A stretch of DNA of 64,000 bases from Schistocerca nitens (Eukaryota > Arthropoda > Insecta > Orthoptera > Acrididae). A program made the translations under genes and the position numbers. Location: positions 297,204,150 to 297,268,149 of the forward strand of contig NC_064619.1 of assembly GCF_023898315.1 (NCBI RefSeq), given 5' to 3'. This document shows positions 54,448 to 64,000 of the stretch, one piece after another. How positions within the stretch are numbered: position 1 is the first letter of the stretch; the number at the start of each line of letters is the position of its first letter. The notes under the pieces were generated by a model. That model did not search any database, was not told the DNA's origin, and saw nothing but the letters and a program-made list of their open reading frames with translations.

Positions 54448-55070
54448 TGAAACGTCCCCTTTGAACAATTATACATGACTGTGTTTAAACTGACACACAA
54501 TATTTTTAGCACAACGCAATCTGACTTTCAAAAATCCCTACAAAAGAATGGCCCTGACTAACATTAACCTATACCTTTCACAAATCACTTACCTCACAAA
54601 AATCTTAGTTACTCGAACTACTGCAATACAGCAAGCGCCACTACTGCCAGCTAAATAAAAGATTCAAACTACTGAAGGCACTAACTACTGATAGGCATAG
54701 TTAGCAAAAGAAAGATTTTGATAGAGAACAAACAATGTATTTACCTTAATATTGTTCAAAAGTCATATATATATATATATATATATATATCAGTTCATGA
54801 CATCCAGTCTTACAAATTTACTCTTTGTTAATGAGACACGTCCAGATCGTCCGCTCTCAAAATTCCGCCATCTCTCTCCCCACATCCACCACTGCTGGCG
54901 GCTCACCACCAACTGCGCAACGCTACTCGCCGTTAACATCCAGCAGCCCAACACTACAATGGCAGACGACAATGCAAACTAGCCACAGACTGCACACAGC
55001 ACAGCCAGTGATTTTCATACAGAGCACTACGTGGCGTTACCAATAAGAAAACCTAAACAGCCTACTTACA
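54448..55070 (-). repeat. LTR-3 5' LTR
   Basis: 623 bp. Minus strand starts tgtaagtaggctgtttaggt and ends ggggacgtttca. TA microsatellite 54765-54790. Eleven of 19 differences from the 3' LTR cluster within about 54896-54975. Confidence 0.95.
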
Positions 55071-55355
55071 GTTGTTGCAGTATTTCTTTTCATTGCCACC
55101 TTTATTTTACAAAATTTGAGGACGGTGAGCTTGTAACCAACTCAAGGGTGGGATTATGACAAATAACTGTGGAGGAAAATAACACAGTTGGAAGGAGAAT
55201 TGCCAGAAGGTTGGTCTAGGATACAGAACGGCGCTACTTCTCCAAATTCAAGGTTTTCATTTGCAGGCTAGCCACCATCAACACTATCTTGTATTCTAAT
55301 TCCACAAAACAGTCAGCAGTGGCTGACGGCTATTCACACACGCTCGAAATTCTTA

Positions 55356-55400
55356 CACACACACATACACACACGCGCGCGCGCGCGCGCGCGTACACAC
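55356..55400. repeat. (CA)n/(CG)n alternating tract
   Basis: acacac followed by an uninterrupted CG run (about 55374-55393) and tacacac. Alternating purine-pyrimidine sequence with Z-DNA potential. Confidence 0.95.
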
Positions 55401-55865
55401 ACTTTAGTGTCCACAGTATGCGGCAATGATACTGATTCCCTACCTAGCTCATCGATGTGGAGGGTCGCTCAAAGGGGTACTCGGTCTTCACATCACAGCC
55501 GCAGCTTGCTCCTGCGAGAGCACCGTCACAGCCGCCATGGGTCTGTTACAGGCGCCCGTCCACTGGGGTGAAAGTGTCTAATTATCGCGGCCCGGCAGTT
55601 GTCCGGGAGTTCTCGCGATTCCCTGTAACCTTCGATACGCGTCGTTGATAGTAAAATGATTGTCCTTGCCTCTGTTTACGTTTTTCTATTCAGATCGCTC
55701 CCTCGATTGTTTGCGCATGCTTACGATGACAGTCCCTGTGCTCTGGTCTTTGCTTCTTGTTAGCCTTTCACTTCACGAACTCTGCTCTGATCGACCACAG
55801 CAAGCACCTGTTCGTTCCGCCCATTGTGATCATTAACGTGAAATATACCTGTGGCAAGTAGGATA

Positions 55866-55915
55866 CACACCCACACCCACACACACAAGTAGGATACACA
55901 CACATGCACACACAC

Positions 55916-55953
<38 letters not shown>
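55866..55953. repeat. (CA)n then (GA)n microsatellites
   Basis: Imperfect CA repeats at 55866-55919 pass directly into a GA run (55920-55953). An 11-bp segment aagtaggatac repeats around the CA block. Confidence 0.97.
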
Positions 55954-55957
<4 letters not shown>

Positions 55958-58629
55958 CGCGTGATAAACATTTTAAAATTGTATGGACGTGAAAAATATG
56001 CTGGTCGAGTGTGGTGCAAATCATCGCTAGGAATTTACAGTGCCGATATACGAGGAACAAAAAGAATTAAAAGGGTCACGCAAGGAGAAATATCTGCCTA
56101 AGTAAGAGTTGAATAATTCAATCTATTGCGGTACCATTCGACTGGAGGTAACCGATATGAACTGTCGTAGTACTGCAAGAAATTTATTATCCCGAATACT
56201 TCATTTTCTTGGGTTGCATCTCCAATGTTTGAAGGAAAGTATGTGCTTCCATTAATGGTAATTCGTCAGATCGCGTTTTCTGCTTGTCGTGTTTTAAGAG
56301 GCCTAGGCTATACGCTAACGTTAGGATTTACCTTCGCTCTCACTTTCATTTCGTTTCCTCTTCTATAAAACCACGGTTCCACACTCTGTAAGCAGCTGTT
56401 GTTATGCACACTCCACAGACTCAGATTGGCGCATAGTGCTGAAGATGGAAGAGGAACCCTACTTAGTATGTCCATCCAACACTCTTAAAAATGCCTTACA
56501 AAATTCAGTAACGATAAGGCTCAGGGAAGACTATTATATGTTCACTCGTAATTTTTCAATGTTTCTGTCTTAGAGAAATAAGTCAGAATAGATTACAAAA
56601 TGATATGATTACCCTAAACAAACCTAAAGTATCGACGATAATATACAACAAGTCAGAGCAGACACCTAGACTACAGAATTTAAAATTTTTTAGTAGTCAT
56701 AGGTACGATGTATCCGAAACGGCTATGGAATTGTTAGGTAGGATTGCCTTAGAAATTACCGAAAGAGTATTGTTTTTACAGAGGACAGCAAACTACTATG
56801 TGCTTAGTTGGCAGTAGCTGACGACACAGTATTCTTCATCTTAACCATACAAAAGCGTAATTAATTTTGTCATGCTACGGAAACAGTACTAATAGACAAT
56901 TCTACAATTTCTGTGTCCCTCATGATGAAATATCATCCATTATGTTAACCGTAAACCACCCAAACTTTTAATGTTTCCTTTCATTCAGTTAAAAATACTG
57001 ATTAACAGCAAAAAAACCCTTATTTATGATGTTTTTCATAGGTTTTTATAAGATTTTATGCCGGCTCATCGTAAGTTATATTAGTATTCGACAGAAGTAA
57101 TATGCACTGGCCCTGTTCTTCGCCCTCGGATGCCTTAGTAGATACTTGGCAGACCTTCATTTCTTTGCGATCGGCGTTGCTCTTGGCCAACGTCACACAG
57201 TACCTGACAGTAGCTAGACAATAGGCGCGGACGTTAACATTCCATCCACATCCGAAGCGAGACGCAGACAACATATGCAGGAGCTCGACCCGTCTTCCTG
57301 CCGCGCTGATACTTCCTTTATCGTTACCAGCAGCACCAAGCGCAGATAACCATCCTGCCTAAGCTTGCTATTATCATTCTTATCTTCAAAATGTATTGTA
57401 TTAATATAATTCCCAGAACAAAAGAAGTAATTAAGATGATAGTCTCTTAGCAACAAGACAATTATTGTTTTGTTCAATATACAGACATGTTTCATCAAAG
57501 TTGTCATCTTCAGTAGTTTTTCCCTTTTATTGTTCCTGTTATACATACATACAAATTTTGTAAAGGTTTGGCCTTTTGTAACATTCTGTCAGTTATAATT
57601 AGTCTAGTCTGCTTCACATAAAGAAAATGGATTGTCTTTCTACACCGTTACCGATAACACTATGCCTCAGAATGAAAACTAAATAATTCCATCCCATGCT
57701 ATCAAAATCTCTCTATAAATTATTTGTAGACATTTTTACTGTTTATGTTGCTCTCGTCGGATTACGAACTTGCAAGTAACAGATTAATGATTACTGATCA
57801 GTGACATCTGTTAGATAGAGATCTAGCACAAATACGAACAATTATCGATTTCCACCATCGAACTCGTTGCTAAGTTATCCTGTGAATGACCGATGCAGAA
57901 TGGGTGGTAGGAAACATTTTGGCAAGCGACGGTAGATTCTTATTGATGAGCATGTCCTCTTTGTCTCGTGCAGCGGTTTCCTACTATTGCGGCTATTATA
58001 TTTCTCTGCCCAACGACATTAAGCCTTTCATACAAGTTCTGGCCAGAGTACTGGCATACAGCTTTGCGTACAAGGGAAATCGCTTTAAGCCATACCGTCT
58101 GCTTCCCACTTACAGTTTATCGAAACGTTCACGGCTTAATCCTCAGTCGGATCTATGACGTTATTCTGCCATTTGTCATTTTTTCACCTCTAGCAATGAT
58201 TTATATACGTAAAAAAATGGTAAATGGCAAATCTTGCTGGGTAACTCATTTCATAGGCAGACAAGACCATGACACCCTCAGTATGATCATACGTAGCAAA
58301 ATATCGTGATGTTCACACCAACATCTACGACAGCTTTACATCTACCCTCACGTTGAGTATATAGTTTTGCTCGCTGCTAATGTCAATGTGATAGCAACAT
58401 ATGAGCAATGTATGCACCACAGCACCTCATTGGCTGTTTCGTTCTGCGTTAAACTGCCCTTTCCGTAAATTGGAGGAGGACTGTACAAGGGGAAGTCAAA
58501 ATAAAACGAGACAGATAGAAACAAAGTAAGTAAACTGTTTATTATTGTAGAGGTAATCAGCATAACTGTTTATATACTTGAAAACAAACAGGTCACCGTG
58601 TCCACACGGAATCTCAATTCGAATTTATA

Positions 58630-60218
58630 GAGAATACTCCGCGGCATTGGCCCCTGACATAGCCTGCATTTATCACGAATTTCATTCGCAGCGAAAAGTC
58701 CAAAGCGAATGGAGAAAAGCTTAGGTGACTCCTGTTTATAACAAAGATAAAAGAACTGACCCCCATAATTATAGACCAACATTCTTAACATCGGTTTTCT
58801 GCGAAATTCTTGAATATATTCTGAGTTCGAATATAATAAATTTCCTTGAGATAGAAAATGTTCAAATCAGATGGTTCAAATGACTCTGAGCACTATGGGA
58901 CTTAACATCGGAAGTCATCAGTCCCCTAGAACTTAGAACTACTTAACCCTAACTAACCTAAGGCATCACACACAAACATGCTCGAGGCAGAATTCGAACC
59001 TACGACCGTAGCGGTCGCGCGGTTCCAGACCGAAGCCCCTAGAACCTCTCGGCCACACTGGCCGGCTAGAAAATGTTCTGTCCACAAATTAGCACGAATT
59101 TAGAAAGCATCCCTCGTGCGAAACTCAGTTTGCCGTTTTCTCACATGATATCCTACAAACCATGGATTGAGGGCAACAGGCAGATTCCATATTACCAGAT
59201 TTTCGGAAACCGCTGGAAACGGTGCCCCACTGCAGATGGTTGACGAAGATCCGAAGTTCCCGGGTATGTGAGTGGCTCGCAAACTTTTTAGGTAATATAA
59301 CTCAGTATGTGGTCCTCGAAGGCGTGTGTTCATCAGAGACAGGGGTATCGTCAGGAATGGAAGTGCGATAGGACCGCTTTTCCTCCCTATATACATAAAT
59401 GACATGACATACAGGGTGAACAGCAATATATGGCCGTCTGATGATGACGCTGTGGTGAACGGGAAGGTCTGTTAGTTGAATGACTGTAGGAATATAAAAG
59501 ATGACGTAGACAAAGTTTCTGATCCACGTGATGAATGGCTGCTTGCTCTGGATGTAGAAAAATGTAATTAATGCCAATGAGAAGCAAAAGCAATTTTGTA
59601 ATGTTCGAATACAGCATTAGAAAAGTGCAGTTTGGCACAATCACTTCCATTAAATATCTAGGCGTAACACTGTAAGGCGATATGAAATGGAATGAGTACG
59701 TCAGGTTGGCAATAGGGAAAGCGAATGTTCGACTTCCTTTTACTGAGAGAATATTGGGAAAGTGTAACTTATCAATAAAGATAACGCTAGTGCGACCCAT
59801 TCTTGAGTTGAGAGTTTGAAATACCCGCCAGGTCAGATAAACGAATACATCGAAGGAATTCATACGCGTGCTACTAGATTTTTTATCGGCTGATTCGATA
59901 GGCCTGCAAGATGCCTCGAAACCTCTATTGGGAACCCCTGGAGAGAAGACGATACTATTTCCTCAAAGAACTATTGCGTTAATTTAGGCAACCGGCATTT
60001 GAGGCTGACTGCAGAGCGATTCTACTACTGCCAACGTAGATTTCGCGCAAGGACCACGAAGATGGGATGCGAGAAATTAGGGTTCGTGCGGAGGCTTTAA
60101 ACAGCCGTTTCTCCCTCGCTGCATTTGCGAGTGGAACAGGAAAGGAAATCACTATTAGTGCTACAAGGTACCCTCCGCCACGCACTGTACGGTGTCTTGT
60201 GGAGTATGTATGTAGATG
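58630..60218 (+). mobile_element. CR1-like LINE copy, decayed
   Basis: Plus-strand translation gives DPHNYRPTFLTSVFCEILEY, later RT thumb fragments (IKYLGVTL-like near 59660, HTRATRFFIG near 59865) and the family's C-terminus (RFSLAAFASGTGKEI near 60105). It ends in tatgtatgtagatgtatatg (60196-60218), the same tandem tail type as at 8256. The palm motif is not readable. Many stops. Confidence 0.8.
58864..59066 (-). repeat. SINE family A inside the LINE
   Basis: Exact 12-bp duplication tagaaaatgttc (58852-58863, 59067-59078). Minus copy, near full length. Confidence 0.95.
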
Positions 60219-60601
60219 TATATGTGGTTCCCACTGTGAGACAAGTCGGTCAATACCACCGTGGAAAAATGTTTGGTACACATCTTCCACCGAAGAGGAG
60301 TGTTGTTTCGGCTGTGTTACAGAAGTTTTCTGGGAACCACTTACATATCCCCCATACAGACCCGATCTCTTCTCATGTGATAGTTTTGCAATCGAGGCTG
60401 CCGATTTGCTTCGGAACAAGAGGTGCCCGCCAGGGGACAATCATGGTTCCGTAGTCAACCGCAGACATTTTTCCATCAACGCACTACCCATCTTGTCTCA
60501 CAGTGGGCTAATGTATTAATAGTTACGGCGACTACTTCTGAAATAATAAACAGTTTAGATACTTTTTTCCATCTGTCTCGTTTTCATTTGACTGCCCCTT
60601 A

Positions 60602-60919
60602 TAATTGTTACATCCAAATATCGGGGCACAGGTCGATCCCTAGAGACATGTCTTAGTTTATTCATTTACTTTATTACATTATCATTTCCCGCATGTTATA
60701 TTAGGGAACGCCCTTTGCGCACTAAAAGCCTGAAGCCACAAGCCATTTACGGCTGTGGGTATGCCACAAGCGAGAGCATCCTGTCTAAGGAACCTCTTTT
60801 TTATCAATCATCCTCTATATTTGTTGGGATATACTCCAATCTCTCTCTTCCCCGACTGTTTTTATACACTATGCTTCCTCTAGTATCATGCAATTTATTC
60901 TCTGATTCCTTCTTCTAGT
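60602..60919. other. No recognised element
   Basis: Short AT-rich spacer. Confidence 0.4.
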
Positions 60920-61190
60920 TAGCGTTTTCCTATTCCACCTAGAATCTTCTCATTTTTTCATCAGTTCGCCTAATTTTCAACATCCTTCCATCTTACTATG
61001 TCTCAGATTTTTCGATCTTCTCTTGTTCTGGTTTCCTCACAATCTTTGGTTCCCATACATTGCTGTCCTCCAGAAATTTCTTCATCCAATTAAGGACTGT
61101 GGTTGATTCTAGCAGATTTCTTGTAACGAGACATCCTCTCAGCCTGTATTAGTCTGCTTCTTATATCCTGCTTGTTTCGTCCGTCATGGG
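60920..61190 (-). pseudogene. RTE-type LINE fragment, target of gypsy-2
   Basis: Minus-strand reading near the LTR gives MTDETSRI and, in another frame, NKQDIRSRLIQAERMSRYKK, followed by VWEPKIVRKPEQEKIE and MLKIRRTDEK, the post-catalytic RTE region. The match stops abruptly at the LTR start (61191), so gypsy-2 inserted here. Confidence 0.7.
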
Positions 61191-61673
61191 TGTTGTGGCG
61201 TAGCAAGACAGCCACGCTACTCGGAGGTAGCCGAAAGGCACGCGTTAAGCTCACACAGATTGGCGTGAGGTCTCGAACAGGACAATGTCTTGAGAATTGC
61301 AATGAAGTACGAAAATCTTGTAATACTTAACTTTAATCCACAATTGTAGAACATCGCTCTTGATGATACATGCTTCATATAATAAATATCAATTGAATAC
61401 GGCGCCTTGCTAGGTCGTAGCCAATGACTTAGCTGAAGGCTAGGCTAACTATCGTCTCGGCAAATGAGAGCGTATTGGTCAGTGTCGCTTCGCTAGCAAA
61501 GTCGGCTGTACAACTGGGGCGAGTGCCAGGACGTCTCTCTAGACCTGCCGTGTGGTGGCGCTCGGTCTGCTATCACTGACAGTGGCGACACGCTGGTCCG
61601 ACATATACTAACGGACCGCGGCCGATTTAAAGGCTACCACCTAGCAAGTGTGGTGTCTGGCGGTGACACCACA
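61191..61673 (-). repeat. gypsy-2 3' LTR
   Basis: 483 bp. Minus strand starts TGTGGTGTCACCGCCAGACA and ends GCTACGCCACAACA. The adjacent ccgtcatggg should contain the target duplication, whose partner is outside the window. Confidence 0.9.
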
Positions 61674-63446
61674 TTCCTCCCCCGCAAATCGGCGGACGGT
61701 TGTGTGATAAGGCTTCCGCCCGCCGTGGGGAGGACCCCATGTTGACGTATGCGACGAGGTGGGGAGCCTAACAACAGGCGAGGCTGTGCCACCCGCACCC
61801 GGCCATTCTGTCCGAGGGGAGCTAGGAAACGCCTGAAAACCTAGTCCAGGGTGCACGCCAACATGCGGTGTATGCGCCCGTAGAGAGACAGGAGGGGCCG
61901 AAGGGTCGACCTCCATCGCGTCGGGGTATCCGACGGGCGGAGACGACATCTGGTCCGGAGCGGGCAAGAGTTCCATGTCGGAGGACAGCTGGTCGCGGGA
62001 AGCGATTGGCGGCGCGTGACCCAGGGAGGCGCTTGGCGGCGGCAGCGAGGCGTCCACTGCGGGCGTCGCCGGCGGGAGAACAGGCGGCGGCGGCGGCTGC
62101 GCGTCGCCATAGGGCAAAATGGAAGGCATCGTCGGTAACACCTGGGGATGAGGCGAGCCAGTAGATGGGTTCCCAGGGCGCTGACCGGACGGCACCGTCG
62201 CTGAAAGCAGACGGGGAGCGGCAGAACCCGTGCGACCACAGAGGCGCAGCTGATTGAGATGCCGACGCACCTCACCAGAGGCCCCCAAAACCAGATACAT
62301 AGCGCGGCCGAGGCAGCGAAGAATGTGCCCTGCAAGCCAACGCCGTGAACCTCGATAGTTGAGATAGTATACAACGTCGCCTGGAGCAAATGCAGGTGAC
62401 TGCCGCTGCACAGGAACCTGATGCGGCGGATGTAGCAAAGACATCAAGGTTCGATGAGGACGACCGTGGAGCAACTCAGCCGGCGAACGACCATCTCGGG
62501 GCTGAGAGCGATACGAGGACAAAAAGAGCAACAACGCATCGTCCCGAGAATGCGACTCTTTCAACTTCAACATCTGTGACTTGAAAGTCCGGACCAATCG
62601 TTCAGTGGCACCGTTTGACTGAGGCGAAAACGGCGCGGATGTCAGATGTTGAATACCATTGGCCTTGCAGAATGACCGAAATTCTGCGGACATGAATTGT
62701 GGGCCATTGTCGGAAACAATAGTCTGTGGAAGACCTTCAATGCAAAAGATAGCGGATAACGCTTGGATGGTGGCAGATGACGTCGTGGAAGACATCCGGA
62801 CAACAAAAGGAAAATTACTGAAGGAATCGACAACAACCAACCATCGAGCATTCCAGAATGGACCAGCAAAATCGATGTGCAAGCGTTGCCAAGGGGAAGT
62901 GGCTTTCGGCCATGCAAAGAATTGCCGCGGTGGTGCAGATTGTTGTTCGGCACACGCCATGCAAGAAGAGCACATATTCGTAACCGCAGCATCGATTCCG
63001 ACCCAAGTACAGTGCTGACGAGCAAGTTGTTTCGTACGCACTACACCCCAATGTCCTTGGTGGAGAAGCCGTAATACAGAGGACTGTAACGAACGTGGGA
63101 CCACGACCCTGGACTGATCATTATCAGAACGCAACAGCAAAACACAACGTCGAACAAAAAGTCTCTCCTCGTGTGCAAAAAATCGGCGAACCAACGGATC
63201 CGCGATCCGTGACTTTGACAAGGGCCATTGCGTAGCAACAAAACGCAAAACGGTAGCAAGGACAGGGTCAGCAGCCGTGGCTGTAGCCACACGACGGAAA
63301 TCAATCGGAAACGATTCGACCACGTCATCAGTTTCCGCATCAATGAACAGGCAAGCAAGTTCGGAAGAATCGAATGCTTTATCCTCAGCAACAGGCAAAC
63401 GGGACAACGCATCAGCGTTTCCGTGCGTAGCAGTGGACCGATACAA
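61641..63446 (-). CDS. gypsy-2 integrase with proline-rich tail, open
   Basis: 601 codons from the first Met after the frameshift (the pol frame enters from RNase H). Residues 1-20 close the RNase H-integrase linker (HGNADALSRLP). The zinc-binding domain has His129/His132, Cys159 and Cys162. The catalytic core has Asp192 (LHIDFAG), Asp246 (IVSDNGPQF) and Glu282 (NGATER), D-D-35-E. The C-terminal domain (350-403) has FAPGDVVYYLNYRGSRRW. A ~200-residue Pro-rich tail follows. The frame crosses the polypurine tract (RRFAGEE) and ends 33 bp inside the LTR. It would insert cDNA into the genome, and all catalytic residues are kept. Confidence 0.92.
   Translation of the reverse strand: MYRSTATHGNADALSRLPVAEDKAFDSSELACLFIDAETDDVVESFPIDFRRVATATAADPVLATVLRFVATQWPLSKSRIADPLVRRFFAHEERLFVRRCVLLLRSDNDQSRVVVPRSLQSSVLRLLHQGHWGVVRTKQLARQHCTWVGIDAAVTNMCSSCMACAEQQSAPPRQFFAWPKATSPWQRLHIDFAGPFWNARWLVVVDSFSNFPFVVRMSSTTSSATIQALSAIFCIEGLPQTIVSDNGPQFMSAEFRSFCKANGIQHLTSAPFSPQSNGATERLVRTFKSQMLKLKESHSRDDALLLFLSSYRSQPRDGRSPAELLHGRPHRTLMSLLHPPHQVPVQRQSPAFAPGDVVYYLNYRGSRRWLAGHILRCLGRAMYLVLGASGEVRRHLNQLRLCGRTGSAAPRLLSATVPSGQRPGNPSTGSPHPQVLPTMPSILPYGDAQPPPPPVLPPATPAVDASLPPPSASLGHAPPIASRDQLSSDMELLPAPDQMSSPPVGYPDAMEVDPSAPPVSLRAHTPHVGVHPGLGFQAFPSSPRTEWPGAGGTASPVVRLPTSSHTSTWGPPHGGRKPYHTTVRRFAGEECGVTARHHTC
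61674..61690 (-). other. gypsy-2 polypurine tract
   Basis: Minus strand tttgcgggggaggaa directly before TGTGGTG. Plus-strand primer site for reverse transcription, and part of the integrase reading frame. Confidence 0.9.
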
Positions 63447-63819
63447 GACATCGTAGCGAGAGGAAAATAGACCAGCGAATGAATTTCTGCGCTGTACGTG
63501 GAGGTACAGGCTTGTTCGGATGAAAAAGCGATGTCAAAGGTTTGTGGTCTGTGATGATAGTAAACTGACGACCATACAAGAAATCATGAAACTTTGTAAC
63601 ACCAAATACGAGAGCCAATGCTTCTTTCTCGATCTGTGAATAGTTTCTTTGCGCAGACGAGAGCAATTTGGACGCAAAGGCAATAGGGCGATCATGCGAT
63701 CCATCTTTGTGCGCAAGCACAGCACCGTTCCCGAAATCCGATGCATCCACCATCAACAAAAGGGGTTTCTGGGGATCGAATGGCGTAAGGCAAGTATTAG
63801 AAAGCAACGCCGATTTCAA
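63412..63819 (-). pseudogene. gypsy-2 RNase H domain
   Basis: Frame with MVDASDFGNGAVLAHKDGS (first acidic residue, Asp25), NYSQIEKEALALVFGVTKF (Glu) and FTIITDHKPLTSLFHP (Asp), a complete retroviral-type RNase H. After FIRWSIFLS it shifts frame relative to the integrase ORF (RYDVLYRSTA continues in the other frame), near 63470. Confidence 0.9.
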
Positions 63820-64000
63820 CTGGCGAAAGGCGCATTAGCATTCCGTCGTCCAGACGAACGGAACACCTTTACGGCGTAAGCGATGAAGCGGAGCTGAAAT
63901 GGAAGAGGCATGGGGAACATATCTATGGTAGTAATTAATTTGACCCAGCACACTCTGTAGCTGCTTCAAATTCTGCGGCGAAGGCAAGTCTTGTATGGCA
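63820..64000 (-). pseudogene. gypsy-2 reverse transcriptase, C-terminal end, truncated by window
   Basis: Minus frame reads AIQDLPSPQNLKQLQSVLGQ, INYYHRYVPHASSISAPLHR and KGVPFVWTTEC, then an in-frame TAA, then CAFRQLKSALLSN, the usual RT thumb/connection sequence leading into RNase H. The palm with its catalytic motif is beyond the window. Confidence 0.85.

Larger units (their letters stand above)
46653..55070 (-). mobile_element. LTR retrotransposon with most of pol deleted (LTR-3)
   Basis: LTRs at 54448-55070 (5') and 46653-47465 (3', containing a SINE), both of TG...CA type on the minus strand, with 4-bp target duplication gttg (46649-46652, 55071-55074). It keeps gag (about 51610-53970), a short integrase C-terminus (51400-51591) and a polypurine tract (47466-47490). 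Protease, RT, RNase H and the integrase core are absent. Between the integrase tail and the 3' LTR lie 3.9 kb without recognisable genes. The two LTRs differ at 19 positions by my count over ~610 bp, plus a TA microsatellite. Confidence 0.9.
55075..58485. other. Unassigned region with microsatellites
   Basis: No frame above 113 codons and none with a motif. 55400-55660 is GC-richer than its surroundings. 56600-58300 holds only AT-rich sequence. Microsatellites are listed separately. Confidence 0.45.
58486..60599 (+). mobile_element. mariner-like remnant, split by a LINE
   Basis: Matching inverted ends: aaggggaagtcaaaataaaa (58487) and, reverse-complemented from the right, aaggggcagtcaaatgaaaa (60599), both followed by cgagacagat and, further in, taaactgtttattatt. 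TA flanks. The right part (60235-60530) holds a decayed plus-strand transposase end with LTYPPYRPDLFSCDSF, matching the PPYSPDLxPxDY third-Asp motif of mariner. The rest is displaced by the LINE at 58630-60218. Confidence 0.75.
61191..64000 (-). mobile_element. Ty3/gypsy-like LTR retrotransposon (gypsy-2), 3' part
   Basis: Minus orientation: the RT end at the window edge, RNase H, integrase, polypurine tract and 3' LTR are present. The 5' LTR, gag, protease and most of RT lie beyond 64000. It is much better preserved than gypsy-1: one stop (TAA near 63834) and one frameshift (near 63470) in about 730 codons. Same lineage as gypsy-1 by integrase C-terminus. Confidence 0.93.

Overview
The window looks like repeat-dense nuclear DNA from a large insect genome, most likely an acridid grasshopper of the Schistocerca type. 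That assignment rests on recalled knowledge: the commonest unit here is a ~200-bp tRNA-headed SINE with a 3' tail ending in gctcagagccatttgaacca, which I associate with Schistocerca, together with Tc1-like elements whose ends read catcaaaaaaagttttgcat. No convincing host gene, rRNA, true tRNA, CRISPR array or bacterial-type operon is present. Almost every supportable open frame belongs to a mobile element.

Layout. 1-3.5 kb: a SINE, then a broken copy of a multicopy gene family (minus strand, about 560 codons, two in-frame stops, two frameshifts) whose cysteine-rich head and conserved D/D/E positions may mark a poorly described transposase. 3.6-8.1 kb: a Tc1-like remnant, a tandem and fold-back tRNA-type SINE, and a TIR element with a SINE and a 78-bp hairpin inside. 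8.2-16.4 kb: two CR1-like LINE copies (minus). The first is split by a Jockey-like LINE with a twin-priming-type inversion and 12-bp target duplications. Between the two lies a near-intact, 5'-truncated RTE LINE with 18-bp duplications. 16.7-20 kb: Tc1-like and SINE pieces and an array of a GGCTGAAGGCC motif with a 385-bp higher-order period. 20.4-33.7 kb: three Tc1-like elements with recognisable ends, one Tc1-like remnant, RTE fragments and several SINE families.

33.95-42.29 kb: a complete but decayed Ty3/gypsy-like element (minus, 5-bp TSD gaggg) carrying an intact 362-codon mariner transposase gene nested in its rearranged 3' LTR. 42.8-46.6 kb: a Tc1-like copy, a SINE and a second fold-back SINE. 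46.65-55.07 kb: another LTR element (minus, 4-bp TSD gttg, LTRs about 3% different) that keeps gag and an integrase tail but has lost the rest of pol, with a 3.9-kb stretch lacking a recognisable gene. 55-58.5 kb: no recognised element, several microsatellites. 58.5-60.6 kb: a mariner-like remnant containing a CR1-like LINE containing a SINE. 61.2-64 kb: the 3' part of a second gypsy-like element (RT end, RNase H, integrase, LTR) inserted into an RTE fragment and running off the window edge.

The region is best read as a stratigraphy of insertions. Target duplications and empty sites give relative ages. The mariner and the RTE copy are the best preserved and probably the youngest.
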